Origin: Cyanophora paradoxa | Taxonomy: Eukaryota; Glaucocystophyceae; Cyanophorales; Cyanophoraceae | Assembly (NCBI GenBank): GCA_004431415.1 | Contig: QPMI01000068.1 | Location: 62,001 to 126,000 of the forward strand | DNA: 64,000 nt | Direction of reading: 5' to 3' | Shown: positions 20,141 to 30,743 of the stretch, in pieces | Layout: every line of letters starts with the position of its first letter | How positions within the stretch are numbered: the first letter of the stretch is position 1 | The notes under the pieces: model-generated | What the model was told of the DNA's origin: nothing | What the model saw: only the letters and a program-made list of their open reading frames with translations | Databases searched by the model: none | Position numbers and translations under genes: made by a program

Positions 20141-21554
20141 GCCCATCATTCACAGCATTACCTGCTGATGCGAAAGTAGGTTGCTGGTCGATTTCGTCCC
20201 AATCGTGTCTGTGGTCTTCTGGTGGGAACAATTCTGGTACATCAATTTCGTCCCAAGTGTGTCTATGGTCTGCTGGTGGAAATTCATCTGGTATTCCATC
20301 GATTTCTCCCCAATCATGCCTATGGTCCACAGGTGGAAATCTATCAGGTTTATTGTCAATCTCATTCCAAACGTGAGTGTGGGGATCAGGTGGGTATGTT
20401 TCTGGTTTGTTTCGAATATCTTCCCAATTAATGATAAAATCGAATAGATCAGGTGCGAAACCATCAGGTAAAAGCTGCTCATCAAAAGGTTCGTAGCGAT
20501 CATAAGTTACAAGATTTGGGTCGAAACCATCTGGTAAGACATTATCCTCTTCAAATCGCCTATCTTCAAGAGGTATAACATTTACATCTGGCGATAAAAG
20601 CTCCTCAGCTGGTTGTTTGTAATCTGTAAATACTGGTTTGTTTCTGACTTTTTCCCAGCTAACTATGTGCTGCCCAAAGGCTACATTTTCCTCTGCTGTG
20701 TATTCCCTCCCTGGTTGCTTCTTTGGTGTAAGGTCAGGTGGATCCCACGGAAGCGGAAAGGGGACAGGAACAGGACCGTAATGCTCAAAGATTTCCCTTA
20801 TAGTTTTCTCACTGACAAGCTTCTCACCATTGGCATACACATTGCTTCCATGGATATTTCGCCACTGCCTCGTCCTGATTCCAAGGTCTTTGGTGTTTGT
20901 GACCAATGGTAAAAGGTGCCTATCCATTTCGACAAGATCAGGGTGTAAATGGATTGCCACTGGTTGAGTGGGGCTACTATTGATGGTGATTGATGGCTTT
21001 TTCTGGTGGACATCATTTGGAGTAAAGAACCCAAAAGGTTCATTCATGGCAAAAGCATAAGTTATATCCTTGGGGTATACATCATTAGTTGAACAGACTT
21101 GATTTGTGTTCTGGAAATGGCCCACTTGTAATACTTGGGGAACCTCTGTTTTTGTGGTGCTGCCCTCATTATAAATTCTCAAACCTGTGTTCTGTTTGCC
21201 CTGCTCATCTTGTACATTGAAAATCAAACGGCCACTATCACACCTTGATGGATTGTCTGGATGGGTTCCACTTGGTTTGAGTTTTCTGGGTCTCTTTCTG
21301 GTTGCCTTTATCTCTGCTACTTGATTGGCTTTCACATTGCCCAAACTAAAAACTACACTGACCTCCTCCTTGTCTGGATCGGTTTGATTTAAGGAAAGGG
21401 CATGCTCCCTTGATTGAGTCTTTGAAGAACTGTCAGAGCTGTGGTCGATTGATATTGAACCTTTAACTTTTATATTATCAAAGTTCACATGCTTTGTGCT
21501 GCTGGAATTGTCATCTTGAATTGTTTCCAGATTTGGGGGGTAATTAAAGCTCAT
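20131..21554 (-). pseudogene. Tail-fibre-like protein of B2, N-terminal part (truncated by inversion junction)
   Basis: Minus-strand ORF from ATG 21554 (MSFNYPPNLET). It aligns with the B1 fibre through the shared N-terminal region (KHVNFDNI, SREHALSLNQTDP, SGRLIFNVQDEQGKQ), the LPDGFDP acidic repeats and four (E)FPPxDHRHDW modules. After the HGV of the next module, homology ends at about 20131 and a few codons from the other strand of the B1 fibre follow. Diverges from the patatin gene, 43 bp away, as in B1. Confidence 0.75.
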
Positions 21555-21597
21555 GGCTTTTACTATATGAATTTATAAAATTCCTTATAAGTATTAG

Positions 21598-22104
21598 ATG
21601 CCCTTGAAAGTATGTTTAGCATTGTCAGGCGGCGGGGCAAGGGGCATTATCATTACCAGACTGCTCAAAGAAATCGAAAATCGAACTGGCAGGCGTATAA
21701 TAGATCTTGTGGATCTTGTTAGTGGAACTTCCACGGGTGGGATCATTGCCATTGGGTTGAACATTAGGCATCCAGATAGGGCAGGCGAACCCAAACTCAC
21801 AGCCAATGATTTACATAATATATACCTCACTCAGCTGCCCTTGATTTTCGCAAATCCTCGAAATATAATCGAAAATGCCCTTTTTAACACCAAGTATGAT
21901 GTTGCTCCTTTAGAAAGCGCAATCAATTCTGTTACTGGCGAATCCCTTATTCAAGATTCCTTGAAGGACATTGTTATTACTTCGTTTGATACTCAGTACA
22001 TGAAACCTATATTCATCACAAACGATAACAACTACAACTTTCTGCCCTGTAAAATAGCAGCAAGGGCTACCTCTGCTGCTCCCACCTACTTTTCACCTGT
22101 GAGT
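21598..22104 (+). pseudogene. Patatin-like phospholipase of B2, 5' part (split by retroelement 2)
   Basis: ATG 21598 starts MPLKVCLALSGGGARG, the patatin oxyanion motif, followed by the G-T-S-T-G nucleophile motif. The frame closely follows the B1 protein up to APTYFSPVS, then runs into poly-T and GC-rich retroelement 2 at 22105. It resumes in frame at 24275. Confidence 0.85.
22089..22104. repeat. Target-site duplication of retroelement 2 (left copy)
   Basis: CTTTTCACCTGTGAGT is repeated exactly at 24259-24274 on the other side of the GC-rich insert. Removing one copy and the insert restores the patatin frame. Confidence 0.92.
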
Positions 22105-24258
22105 TTTTTTGCAAAAGCCCAACCGGGCAATGTTCGTATTAAGGACAACAACCGCCGCCCCGTCGGTGACGTCGACCGGGGGGGCGCCTAGGCTAGCGCA
22201 AATGCTCTGCGGCATAGAAGGAAGACGTCCTGCTATCTTATCCTAGCTGTGAGCTATCGATCTACAGCTTTAGGAGGGCCTGATGCGTTGGTGTCCTTGG
22301 CCCTGTGGAAGAGAGGGGGGGAGGGGGGAGGCGAGGCGCACGGGGTGCTGGGGTCGGCGGGGGGCGAGGCGTAGGGAGGGGGAGAAGGGCAGGGAGTGGG
22401 GTACACGGAGCGCTGGAGGGTGGCGGGGGTGAGGCGCTGGGTCGGGGAGCTGGGGGCGGGCGGGGCGGGGCGGGCGGGAGGGTGACGGGCCGGGAGCGGG
22501 GCGGGGCGCCGAGGGTCGGGGCAGGGCGCTAGAGGGCGGCGGGGGCGGGGCGCTGGGGGCGGCGGGGCGGGGCGCTGGGGGCCGGGGCAAAGGGCGGGGG
22601 GCTAAGGGGTGGAGGAGCACTGGGGCGGGGCCCTGGGGAAGCGGCGGCGGAAGGGCGCTGGGGGCGGAGGGGCGCCGGGGCGACGGGGGAAGGGCACGGG
22701 GAGCAGCGGGGCACTAGGGCGGCGGGGCGCTGAGAGGGGTGACGTGGGAAGGGCACTGGGGGGCGGCGGGGCGCTGGGGCGACGGGGGAAGGGCGCGAGG
22801 AGCGGCGGGGCGCTAGGGCGGCGGGGCACTTAGAGGGGTGGCGGGGGTGGGGCGCTGGAGCCGGAGGGCGGGGGCGGGGCGCTGGAGCTGGGGGCGGGGC
22901 GGGGCGCTGGAGCCGGAGGCGGGGCGGGGCGCTGGAGCTGGGGGCGGGGCGGGGCGCTGGAGCTGGGGGCGGGGCGGGGCGCTGGAGCCGGAGGGCGGGG
23001 CGGGGCGCTGGAGCTGGGGCGGGGGCGGGCGCTGGAGCTGGGGCGGCGGGCGCTGGAGCCGGAGGGCGGGGGCGGGGCGCTGGAGCCGGAGGGCGGGGCG
23101 GGGCGCTGGAGCTGGGGGCGGGGGCGGGGCGCTGGAGCTGGGGGCGGGGGCGGGGCGCTGGAGCCGGAGGGCGGGGCGGGGCGCTGGAGCCGGAGGGCGG
23201 GGGCGGGGCGCTGGAGCCGGAGGGCGGGGGCGGGGCGCTGGAGCCGGAGGGCGGGGGCGGGGCGCTGGAGCCGGAGGGCGGGGCGGGGCGCTGGAGCTGG
23301 GGGCGGGGCGGGGCGCTGGAGCTGGGGGCGGGGCGGGGCGCTGGAGCCGGAGGGCGGGGCGGGGCGCTGGAGCTGGGGGCGGGGCGGGGCGCTGGAGCTG
23401 GGGGGCGGGGGCGGGCGCTGGAGCTGGGGGCGGGGCGGGGCGCTGGAGCCGGAGGGCGGGGCGGGGCGCTGGAGCCGGAGGGCGGGGGCGGGGCGCTGGA
23501 GCCGGAGGGCGAGGGCGGGGCGCTGGGGCGGGAGGGCGGGGGCCGGCTTGAAGGCCGGGTCCGGGCGGGCCTCGTCTGGCTCGGACTGCGGACGGGGGGC
23601 AGGGGGTCCGAGCGTACACGCTTCTGTACCGACCTCGGGGGGGAGGAGTCCAGGTGGGCGCCCTTTGGGCCCAGTCCGGGGGAAAGCGGGCGGGGGCGTG
23701 GGCCCGCGGGGCCTGGGCGCCGGCGAGCGTCGCGCAAGCACGGTCTACGTCGTTCGCCGGGCATGGCGGCGACATCCGGTGTGTCGTCCGTGGATGATCG
23801 GCTCATGTCTGCGGTGTGACAGGCAGTGAGTGAGTGTCAGCATCGGGGCGCAATGCGCGGGACTGGGCGGCAGTTCAGTTGCTTAAGAGCTCTTATCGTC
23901 TATCGGGAGAGGCAGGGCGATTGCTTTGCGCTCCGCGCAGGGCGCAGGTGGGGTCCGGGGTCCGTGGAATTCAAAAAAGATGACGCGGCGAGGTTGGCGG
24001 GGCTGCCTGGCGCTCCGGGGGCGGGCTACCGACTTCGGCGGTTGCGATTGGTGATGATGTGCTCGTGTCGGCTGTCCGTGCACGCCCGGCTGGTCTATCT
24101 AGCGCGTTCTGGCTACGGGGGTCGGGTGGAGCTGGCGCGCGACTTTCCGAGCAGCTTGACACGCAGCGTTATCAGGAACCCACGGGTGGGAAACCTGGCC
24201 CGCTGCGCCGCCGTAATCGTCGCGCTACCGTAAATTTTCCGTACCCCCCTTCATCACC
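22105..24258 (-). mobile_element. GC-rich retroelement 2 (2,154 bp, minus orientation)
   Basis: A 16-bp target duplication flanks it. On the minus strand it ends CTTTTGCAAAAAAA, the same terminal word as retroelement 1 (CTTTTGCAAAAA), so both likely used the same machinery. Inside are a GC minisatellite (22840-23535) and GC-rich flanks with no recognised protein. It may be a 5'-truncated or non-autonomous relative, or a retrocopied host transcript. Confidence 0.75.
22840..23535. repeat. GC-rich minisatellite in retroelement 2
   Basis: About 30 units built around GGGGCGCTGGAGCCGGAGGG and GGGGCGCTGGAGCTGGGGGC variants, 21-25 bp each, in irregular order. Related but more degenerate units extend left to about 22300 (GGGGCGCTGGGG). 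Long proline/alanine/arginine ORFs on all frames are by-products of this composition, not evidence for a protein. Confidence 0.85.
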
Positions 24259-25255
24259 CTTTTCACCTGTGAGTATAGTTGACTTCAATCATGGGATAAC
24301 TGCTTGCCTTATTGATGGTGCTATCTCAGGAAACAATAACCCCAGTGTGTGTGGCTATAGCCATGCGAGGAAGATTTACAGTGATGATGATGACATTATA
24401 GTTATAAGCATCTCTTGTGGTGAGGTAGACCCATATTTAGAGTCTGATTATTTCGGCTATGCTTATGAGACTGTGAACAGTTGGGGCATTCTCTCATGGA
24501 TTGCCTCAACAGATGGAAGCCCATTGATTAACATGCTCATGGCAGCAAGTGAGCTGTCGGCTCTTGACAAGATGGAGGAGTTGCTACCTTATAACTACGA
24601 TCAGGATTATGTAAGGTACTATAGGCTATCTGTTCCTCTTCCAAATCACATAGTCAGGTCCCTTGATGATACCTCTAAAATCCCTGACATGCTTTCGTTC
24701 ACTGAGACATACATAGCAGCAAACAACAGCATGATTAATAAGCTTTGCGATTTGCTGGTAGCAAACTATGAATTAAAGAACCCATCAAAAGCATACATCT
24801 CTTCCACTCTCACCCTGTCACCACCTTTGGATGCTAATTGGTACAAACTTGCTGATGATGCCTTTACTGCCTCCTCCTCTGTGATAGGTAAAGAGCCCCA
24901 CATGGCTCGACCTTCATCATTTGGCTGGGAAGCTGGGGCATTTGCTCCAGAGCAGATATGGGAGACCCCCACTGAGTACCTTCAAGTTGCTTTCCCATAC
25001 ACTTTTGAACTCTCTTCAGTGGTTGCCTATGGGTCAGGGGACACCAATGCTTTTATAAAGACTTTCAGTGTGGCTACATCAACTAATGGGGTCAACTGGT
25101 CTTTTATTCGAGCAGAGGGGCAGAACAAAACTATATATCTGCCATCTTATTGCTGTAATAAACAAAACTATATATCTGCCATCTTATTGCTATATAGGGG
25201 GTATACTGCTCAGCATTCATATCTGCCATCTTATTGCTGTAATAAACATATCTAA
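24259..25255 (+). pseudogene. Patatin-like / F5/8C fusion protein of B2, 3' part
   Basis: After the right target duplication (24259-24274) the frame continues with IVDFNHGITACLIDGAIS (catalytic D-G-A) to the end of the patatin domain, then SFTETYIAANNS, with GAG where B1 has TAG, and directly into an F5/8C domain (WETPTEYLQVAFPYTFEL, IKTFSVATSTNGVNWSFI). The domain stops early at about 25125, where a triplicated 30-bp sequence begins and a few repeat-encoded residues precede the stop. About 50 terminal residues present in B1 are missing. This copy proves that the native architecture is lipase plus discoidin-like binding domain in one chain. Confidence 0.8.
25127..25250. repeat. Three short direct copies at a collapsed gene junction
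   Basis: The core ATATCTGCCATCTTATTGCT occurs three times (starting near 25136, 25169 and 25219), twice followed by GTAATAAAC. On the minus strand this encodes the S-N-K-M-A-D-M piece of penton-like protein 2. It marks where the 3' ends of two convergent genes were lost. Confidence 0.8.
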
Positions 25256-25862
25256 GAGGTGTGGACGAAAGTCTGGATCCCGAAAAGGTAGTTCCCCACA
25301 ATGGGTGATTGAGTGTGATAGGTTTGCCATCATACTTTAGAAAATTCTCAGGGCGATATGGAGATTGAGAGGGGGAATTGTCATCCATAAATGAAGACTG
25401 GAACTCAGTTGAGCTTAAACCCAATAGCTTACCAATGCGCTTATTGCTTGCTCTTATACGGAAAAATCTGTTACTGTAGAACTCCACTTTATAAGTGGTT
25501 GGATTGTAGTATAATTTGAATTCGAAAGCAACTGTTTTTCCTGCTATAGTTTCCTCATAGAACACATAGTTCAATCCATAGTTGTATGGTTGGGTGACCC
25601 CAAAATGTCCCTGATTGATATAACCGGTTGGCAGGGGGGAGATGTTGTAAGTTACTGTTTCAGTGACAGAACTATCCTGATAGGTGAATTCCACTATTAA
25701 ATGATCTGTTCCCACACTATTGTAAATGCTGTTTGGAATTTCTGCGTAAATAACCCTACACTCTCGAGGTCTCTCTACTGGTGTTGTGAGGGCAACCCTG
25801 TAAGAGTTTTCGGTTTCACCTTGGCTGCGATCCCTGCTATCAACATTGACAAGCCGGTTCAT
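25131..25862 (-). pseudogene. Penton-like protein 2 of B2 (C-terminally truncated)
   Basis: From ATG 25862 the frame begins MNRLVNVDSRDR and follows the B1 protein (6022-6933) through YAEIPNSIYNSVGTD and GLSSTEF to KMADMNAEQY, about 220 residues. It then runs into the short direct repeats and ends. B1 has about 70 more residues, so this copy lacks its C-terminal fifth or more. Confidence 0.72.
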
Positions 25863-25891
25863 TTTAATATATGAATATAGATAAAAGGAGA

Positions 25892-26902
25892 ATGCCCGTG
25901 GACTACATTGAGGTGAGTTCTTTTAATACAATCTCTGGTGACGGTCCTACTTCCAGCTTTGTAGCTCGACTTCCAAACATATATGAGAATGTGAGGGCTG
26001 TCAGGCTGGTCTCAGCCGAATTTTATAATAGTATCCCTATGGTGAGTGGTGAAACGCAACCAGGGGATATTACAATTGATAATTCATTCAGCATTTTTTG
26101 GAGTGAAGAATTCAATGGTGCTGGCATTGATGGCATTCCAACTACTCGACCAGCGGCCGGCTTCGAACCTTGGAAGCAATTAATTATAAGCCGCAAAAAA
26201 CCCATTCAAAGCCACCAGCAATTGGTAAATGTAATTAATGCGAAATTCGATGATAGAGAGCCGGAACCATCTATTCGCTGTAAATGGGATGAGTCACTAA
26301 AACGGATTATATTCCACTCAGAGAAACCTTTCTATTTAGCCTTCTCTAACGCTGGAAATCCAAACCAGAAAACGATCCAAAAGTTACTGAGTGCTGCCCG
26401 ATTGCTTGGTCTTGATCCAGGAAGATATGGAAATTCCCCAATTCAATCACAGGTTTATAATGCTCTTACTGATGGCATCTTTACTGGTGAACGGGTGAAT
26501 GGTATTATATCTTCGTTTGAGCCTGAAAAGACAAGGGACAGTGTTTTATTTGTCAGAGTAAAAGAATTGGGAGATCTGGTTCAGTGTGGGGATGGTCTCC
26601 TGACAGGCTACTTCCACAAAATCGTGGTTCCTGACAAGGACTACGGTGAGCATGTGGTTTACAATTCAACAGAATCTCACCCACTTTACAAGTACTATAA
26701 CAAAAAAATGGGTTTGTCTACATTCTCTGTGGATATAGTAAATGCTATAAACGAACCAATCGATTTTGAGGGTCAACCTGTCCACCTCACATTTGAAATT
26801 CGATATGGGGAGGAGCCAGCAGGCGACCCTGTCTATGAATACTTTAAGATGCGGATGTCACAAAGTCATCCAACATATCCAATCATTGCGAGTTTTGGGT
26901 AA
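25892..26902 (+). CDS. Penton-like protein 1 of B2
   Basis: Intact ORF of about 336 residues; ATG 25892 (MPVDYIEVSSF) matches the B1 start, while an ATG at 25871 is in frame and closer to the divergent gene. It contains NVRAVRLVSAEFYNSIP near residues 33-50 and GQPVHLTFEIRYG toward the end. Divergent from penton-like protein 2 as in B1. The 3' half is duplicated in tandem immediately downstream. Confidence 0.75.
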   Translation: MPVDYIEVSSFNTISGDGPTSSFVARLPNIYENVRAVRLVSAEFYNSIPMVSGETQPGDITIDNSFSIFWSEEFNGAGIDGIPTTRPAAGFEPWKQLIISRKKPIQSHQQLVNVINAKFDDREPEPSIRCKWDESLKRIIFHSEKPFYLAFSNAGNPNQKTIQKLLSAARLLGLDPGRYGNSPIQSQVYNALTDGIFTGERVNGIISSFEPEKTRDSVLFVRVKELGDLVQCGDGLLTGYFHKIVVPDKDYGEHVVYNSTESHPLYKYYNKKMGLSTFSVDIVNAINEPIDFEGQPVHLTFEIRYGEEPAGDPVYEYFKMRMSQSHPTYPIIASFG

Positions 26903-27490
26903 ACACAAGGTTCATTCGTAATTTTTTTATGTTACAGTATAATAAAAGAGAAAACGGAAGATATGGAAATTCCCCAATTCAATCACAGGTTTATAATGCT
27001 CTTACTGATGGCATCTTTACTGGTGAACGGGTGAATGGTATTATATCTTCGTTTGAGCCTGAAAAGACAAGGGACAGTGTTTTATTTGTCAGAGTAAAAG
27101 AATTGGGAGATCTGGTTCAGTGTGGGGATGGTCTCCTGACAGGCTACTTCCACAAAATCGTGGTTCCTGACAAGGACTACGGTGAGCATGTGGTTTACAA
27201 TTCAACAGAATCTCACCCACTTTACAAGTACTATAACAAAAAAATGGGTTTGTCTACATTCTCTGTGGATATAGTAAATGCTATAAACGAACCAATCGAT
27301 TTTGAGGGTCAACCTGTCCACCTCACATTTGAAATTCGATATGGGGAGGAGCCAGCAGGCGACCCTGTCTATGAATACTTTAAGATGCGGATGTCACAAA
27401 GTCATCCAACATATCCAATCATTGCGAGTTTTGGGTAAACACAAGGTTCATTCGTAATTTTTTTATGTTACAGTATAATAAAAGAGAAAA
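26420..27490 (+). repeat. Tandem duplication of 535 bp (26420-26954 and 26956-27490)
   Basis: The 3' half of penton-like protein 1 plus the following intergenic sequence is repeated at a period of 536 bp. The encoded residues of the two copies are identical, so the event is recent or an assembly artefact. The second copy places a duplicate promoter directly before the capsid gene; its coding part (to 27438) is a 3' fragment without its own N-terminus. Confidence 0.9.
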
Positions 27491-27492
27491 TC

Positions 27493-28863
27493 ATGGATAT
27501 TACGTCGACCCTCCAGCGCCTTTCGTTGAAAGAAGCCCTAACAACCCCAGAGGAGGCCAAGGCCTTCTTTCTGGATAACTCCCTAATGCTTGGTCTTGAA
27601 TCCAAGTCTAAGCCCGTTCTTGTTGTTGTGAACCCGAGCAATACTTTTGAAAATAGTGTTGGAAATCGCATTTCATTCAAACTCCCTCGCTACAATTTCT
27701 GTGGCAAACTCGAACTTGCCTTCGACCTTCCAGCTATCACTTTTGGTGATGCTGATCTTGTTCGGAATGGGTACACTCGCCCAGTTGGTGCTTTGGTTCA
27801 GCGACTTGAAATTACCTATGGGTCATACACCTACCATATCCCTTCTGATTTCCTTGCTCATTTCCCTCTTGTCTATTATAGTGAGGATCAACTTGCCAAA
27901 AAGAAGCGATCAATGGGTATGCTTCACGGCATCCCCGCCCATGGAACCAACCGACTTGGTGGTTCTTTCTTCGTTGAAATTCCTGTGCCTTGGCTAAACC
28001 ACTACCTACCTCTTGGTGCTCTGTCTGGTGAAATGGTAGTAACTGTTTGGTTCAAGGATGTAGGGAAGGGTTATGTTGAGACTTCTTATGGTGGTCGTAC
28101 TCTTCCTAAGGCTGGGGACACAGCCATTGATGGGGACAAGGACGATGGGCGTGGCGTCGCACCTGCTGAATCTGTGCTGGCACATGTTGGCCAAAACATC
28201 ACCACTTTCAATCTTGGTGCGCCAAACGTTGAAATTAAAATTACTTCTCCTCGCCTTTATATGTATGCTGTTAATGTGTCTGATGAGCTTTTCGCTACTG
28301 TTATTGAGAAGGTAAAGACAACTGGCATGGCTATCCCTGCTCTGGATATTGGATTTGTGGATGTCAGTGATATGAAAGCCAAGGGTCTTGCCCAACCCAA
28401 TCGAGTTAACCTCTCCCAAATCTCAGGTCTTGTTTATGCTCTGCTTGTTTCAGTTCGTGATAACGCTACTGTTGACAAAGCTAATGGTTCCCACAGTGTA
28501 CTTAAGACCTATTCCAACTCCAAAGATATTACTTTCACTGTGGAAATTAATGGTCAACGTCTCTATGCCACTGAGCCTATTCCACTGCTCAAGGGTGCTG
28601 AGCTGATTGCTGATGTCTTCAAATGCTCTAATATGGATAAGGTTGCTGATCGCTATGTTCTTTCAGGGCTGCCATTCTGTCTTGATGGTGAGAAGGCTAT
28701 TCGCAATGTTGCCCAGTCTGGCTATGTTGACCTGACCAATTCTTCATCTTCATTCCTCACTCTCTACATGCCCACTGACAAGGCAATTGATGTCAATGTT
28801 CGCGCTCTCATGCATAGTTTCATCATTGTGGACAAGGATGGTCTCCGGCGTATCAATCTATAA
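27493..28863 (+). CDS. Major capsid protein of B2 (predicted double jelly roll)
   Basis: Intact ORF of 456 residues from ATG 27493, preceded by TATAATAAAAGAG. N-terminal TLQRLSLKEALTTPEEAKAF matches the B1 fragment. It shares with the A capsid protein an early F-K-L-P-R segment and a late GYVDLTNSSSSFL block with a beta-rich tail (VNVRALMHSFIIVDKDG). Followed after 53 bp by a packaging ATPase. This is the only complete B capsid gene in the window. Function by context and by its link to family A. Confidence 0.82.
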   Translation: MDITSTLQRLSLKEALTTPEEAKAFFLDNSLMLGLESKSKPVLVVVNPSNTFENSVGNRISFKLPRYNFCGKLELAFDLPAITFGDADLVRNGYTRPVGALVQRLEITYGSYTYHIPSDFLAHFPLVYYSEDQLAKKKRSMGMLHGIPAHGTNRLGGSFFVEIPVPWLNHYLPLGALSGEMVVTVWFKDVGKGYVETSYGGRTLPKAGDTAIDGDKDDGRGVAPAESVLAHVGQNITTFNLGAPNVEIKITSPRLYMYAVNVSDELFATVIEKVKTTGMAIPALDIGFVDVSDMKAKGLAQPNRVNLSQISGLVYALLVSVRDNATVDKANGSHSVLKTYSNSKDITFTVEINGQRLYATEPIPLLKGAELIADVFKCSNMDKVADRYVLSGLPFCLDGEKAIRNVAQSGYVDLTNSSSSFLTLYMPTDKAIDVNVRALMHSFIIVDKDGLRRINL

Positions 28864-28916
28864 ACCATATTCAGTCACATCGTATTATTTTTATCTGGTT
28901 CTTTATAGAAGGAAGC

Positions 28917-29699
28917 ATGGGCGACTTGGACGAATTTAATGCTGGTGAGATGATAAATCCCCCTTTCCGCGTTTTGGCAATTGGCAAATCTGCTACTGGT
29001 AAATCAGAGGCTGTAAAGTATTGGCTCAAGCAGCTTCATGATGCCAAAAAGATTGATGTCGTTTTGGTGGTGAGTGGAACAAGCTTTAATCATTTCTGGG
29101 ATAAGGTGGCCACATTACAATTGGGGAAATGGGACGCCCCTTACATTGCTAAATTGCTGGATGAAAGGCAAGAGAAAATAGAAAAGGGGGAACCTGTAAA
29201 CCAATTATGTGTTGTTTTGGACGACCTTATTGACAACGAAATAGTAGATTTAACCCGAGATAAAATAATCGGAAGTCTTTACAGTCGTGGTAGACATTCG
29301 AAAATATCTATTATCTGTATCACACAAAAGCTGAGGAAAGTCTCATCGACCATTCGCATCAACTCAGATTATGCTATGTTCCTAAGCGCTGCCAATAGAA
29401 AAGAGCTTGAAGCCATTGAGGAAGAATACAATATAATGCGGGACAAAGATGTTTTCTATAAAATGTTTGAAGAATATGTACATTCCTATCAGTTTCTAAT
29501 TTGGTCATCTGCCGATTATTCTGTGAAATATTTCGTAGATAAAGCGGATTTGGTCAAAGATTTCCCATTTCCACGGTTCCACAGGAAGCCAAAGAAGAAA
29601 GAAGATGAGCTTAAACCACCAGAGAAAGAAGAAGGGCGAAAAGAAGTCAAAAGCCAAGTTCATAGTAATAAGTTAATGCGATATAAACGCGGTCTATAA
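28917..29699 (+). CDS. Genome-packaging ATPase of B2 (A32/FtsK-HerA type)
   Basis: Intact ORF of 260 residues. Walker A is G-K-S-A-T-G-K-S-E near residues 23-31, Walker B is LCVVLDDLID near residues 98-107; SLYSRGRHSKISIICITQKL follows, as in family A (RHYSISVIFNVQRL). The C-terminal 35 residues are strongly charged (KPKKKEDELKPPEKEEGRK). It should drive DNA packaging. It sits between the capsid gene and a coiled-coil protein gene, with 28 bp to the latter. Confidence 0.87.
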   Translation: MGDLDEFNAGEMINPPFRVLAIGKSATGKSEAVKYWLKQLHDAKKIDVVLVVSGTSFNHFWDKVATLQLGKWDAPYIAKLLDERQEKIEKGEPVNQLCVVLDDLIDNEIVDLTRDKIIGSLYSRGRHSKISIICITQKLRKVSSTIRINSDYAMFLSAANRKELEAIEEEYNIMRDKDVFYKMFEEYVHSYQFLIWSSADYSVKYFVDKADLVKDFPFPRFHRKPKKKEDELKPPEKEEGRKEVKSQVHSNKLMRYKRGL

Positions 29700-29727
29700 A
29701 AATATCTCTCACTTTAATAAAGACACA

Positions 29728-30462
29728 ATGCCCCCCAAACGCAAAATAGGCATCCCTGCTGGGGCTGTTGGTTATTCAGGCGGTGGTAACAATGGCTCCA
29801 TTAACACAGACCCGCTTAAATTCAATGGAATGAATGAGATAAAGCCCTCACAACAGCAAGAGGATCCCCTTAATGCCGCCTATGAGGAATCTTTTGATGA
29901 CAAAGCCCCACAGACGTCCACCAGTGATCAGCTCAACATCTCCCCTGAAGCTTCTAAAATGAAGGCTGTGGGTGAGGGTGCCAGGCGAATTATAGGTGCT
30001 GCTGATGACAAAGGTCTTGGGCTCCAAGATCTATCACTCACTCGCAAAGGTGAGGGTCTCAGTAAAGAATCAGACAAGGTTATCCAGTCTATGGCGGGTG
30101 AAGTCACATACAAGACTGCTCCCACCCAGAATATTCATAGAGTTCCCAAGGCTCAATGGGACGAAATGACTGCCAAACTTAAAGATCTGGAAGCCAAATC
30201 AAGTGCCTTAGAGCAATATGTAACTGAGAAGAGAGAGAGATCCAAACTCAAGGAGATGCTAAGAAAGGAGGTGTTCAAAATGGGGATTACTGGGATTCCT
30301 GATAAACAGTTTATTGCCAAGAAAGAGACCCAAATCGATGAGCAAGCTGTTGATGAAATGAAAACAAAGACCCAAAAGGGGACTATTGAGCCAGGTGCCA
30401 CAAAGGCTGAGGTGGACAAAGGCGTAGCTCCCACAGTGTATAAACGACGGGTTTGGCTTTGA
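29728..30462 (+). CDS. Predicted coiled-coil structural/accessory protein (B2)
   Basis: ORF of 244 residues from ATG 29728. The first 60 residues are Gly/Asn/Gln/Pro-rich; residues about 140-175 (WDEMTAKLKDLEAKSSALEQ) form a likely coiled coil; the C-terminus is basic (YKRRVWL). It occupies the place held in A3 by the 55350-56097 gene relative to capsid-block genes, though I see no clear sequence similarity. No enzymatic motif. Possibly an internal virion or scaffold protein; unproven. Confidence 0.6.
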   Translation: MPPKRKIGIPAGAVGYSGGGNNGSINTDPLKFNGMNEIKPSQQQEDPLNAAYEESFDDKAPQTSTSDQLNISPEASKMKAVGEGARRIIGAADDKGLGLQDLSLTRKGEGLSKESDKVIQSMAGEVTYKTAPTQNIHRVPKAQWDEMTAKLKDLEAKSSALEQYVTEKRERSKLKEMLRKEVFKMGITGIPDKQFIAKKETQIDEQAVDEMKTKTQKGTIEPGATKAEVDKGVAPTVYKRRVWL

Positions 30463-30487
30463 AAGCGTTTTTCTATAGATATTATAA

Positions 30488-30718
30488 ATGGAGGATACGA
30501 TTAGTCTGGTGGAGTTCACTGTTGATAGCCCTGTGACTGAGAGTTATATTAAAAACGCTTTAGCAAACCAAAAAAGATACAGGGAAGACCCGGAATATAG
30601 AGAGTTTAAGAAACAGCAAGCCTTGGCATCATATTATCGCCGAAAGGCACAAAAAGAAGCAGGGAGGCCCATAGGGAGGCCAATTAAATATTATCTGACT
30701 ACTGAGAGCAGCAACTGA
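30488..30718 (+). CDS. Small basic protein with GRPxxRPxK tail (B2)
   Basis: ORF of 76 residues from ATG 30488. The centre is KRYREDPEYREFKKQQALAS, the tail R-P-I-G-R-P-I-K-Y-Y. The same outline (a K/R-R-Y...D-P-E-(Y/F)-R-E-(F/L) block and an AT-hook-like G-R-P-x-K tail) occurs in 34496-34687 and, more loosely, in A3 56447-56701. A DNA-binding role is suggested by the tail but not shown. Confidence 0.6.
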   Translation: MEDTISLVEFTVDSPVTESYIKNALANQKRYREDPEYREFKKQQALASYYRRKAQKEAGRPIGRPIKYYLTTESSN

Positions 30719-30743
30719 GTTATTTTGTCCTGTTACTTGTAAG

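Noticed and set aside
22529-23806. Long proline/alanine/arginine ORFs on several frames of retroelement 2
   Set aside because: They arise from a GC-rich minisatellite that is open in many frames; no domain or codon-level coherence.
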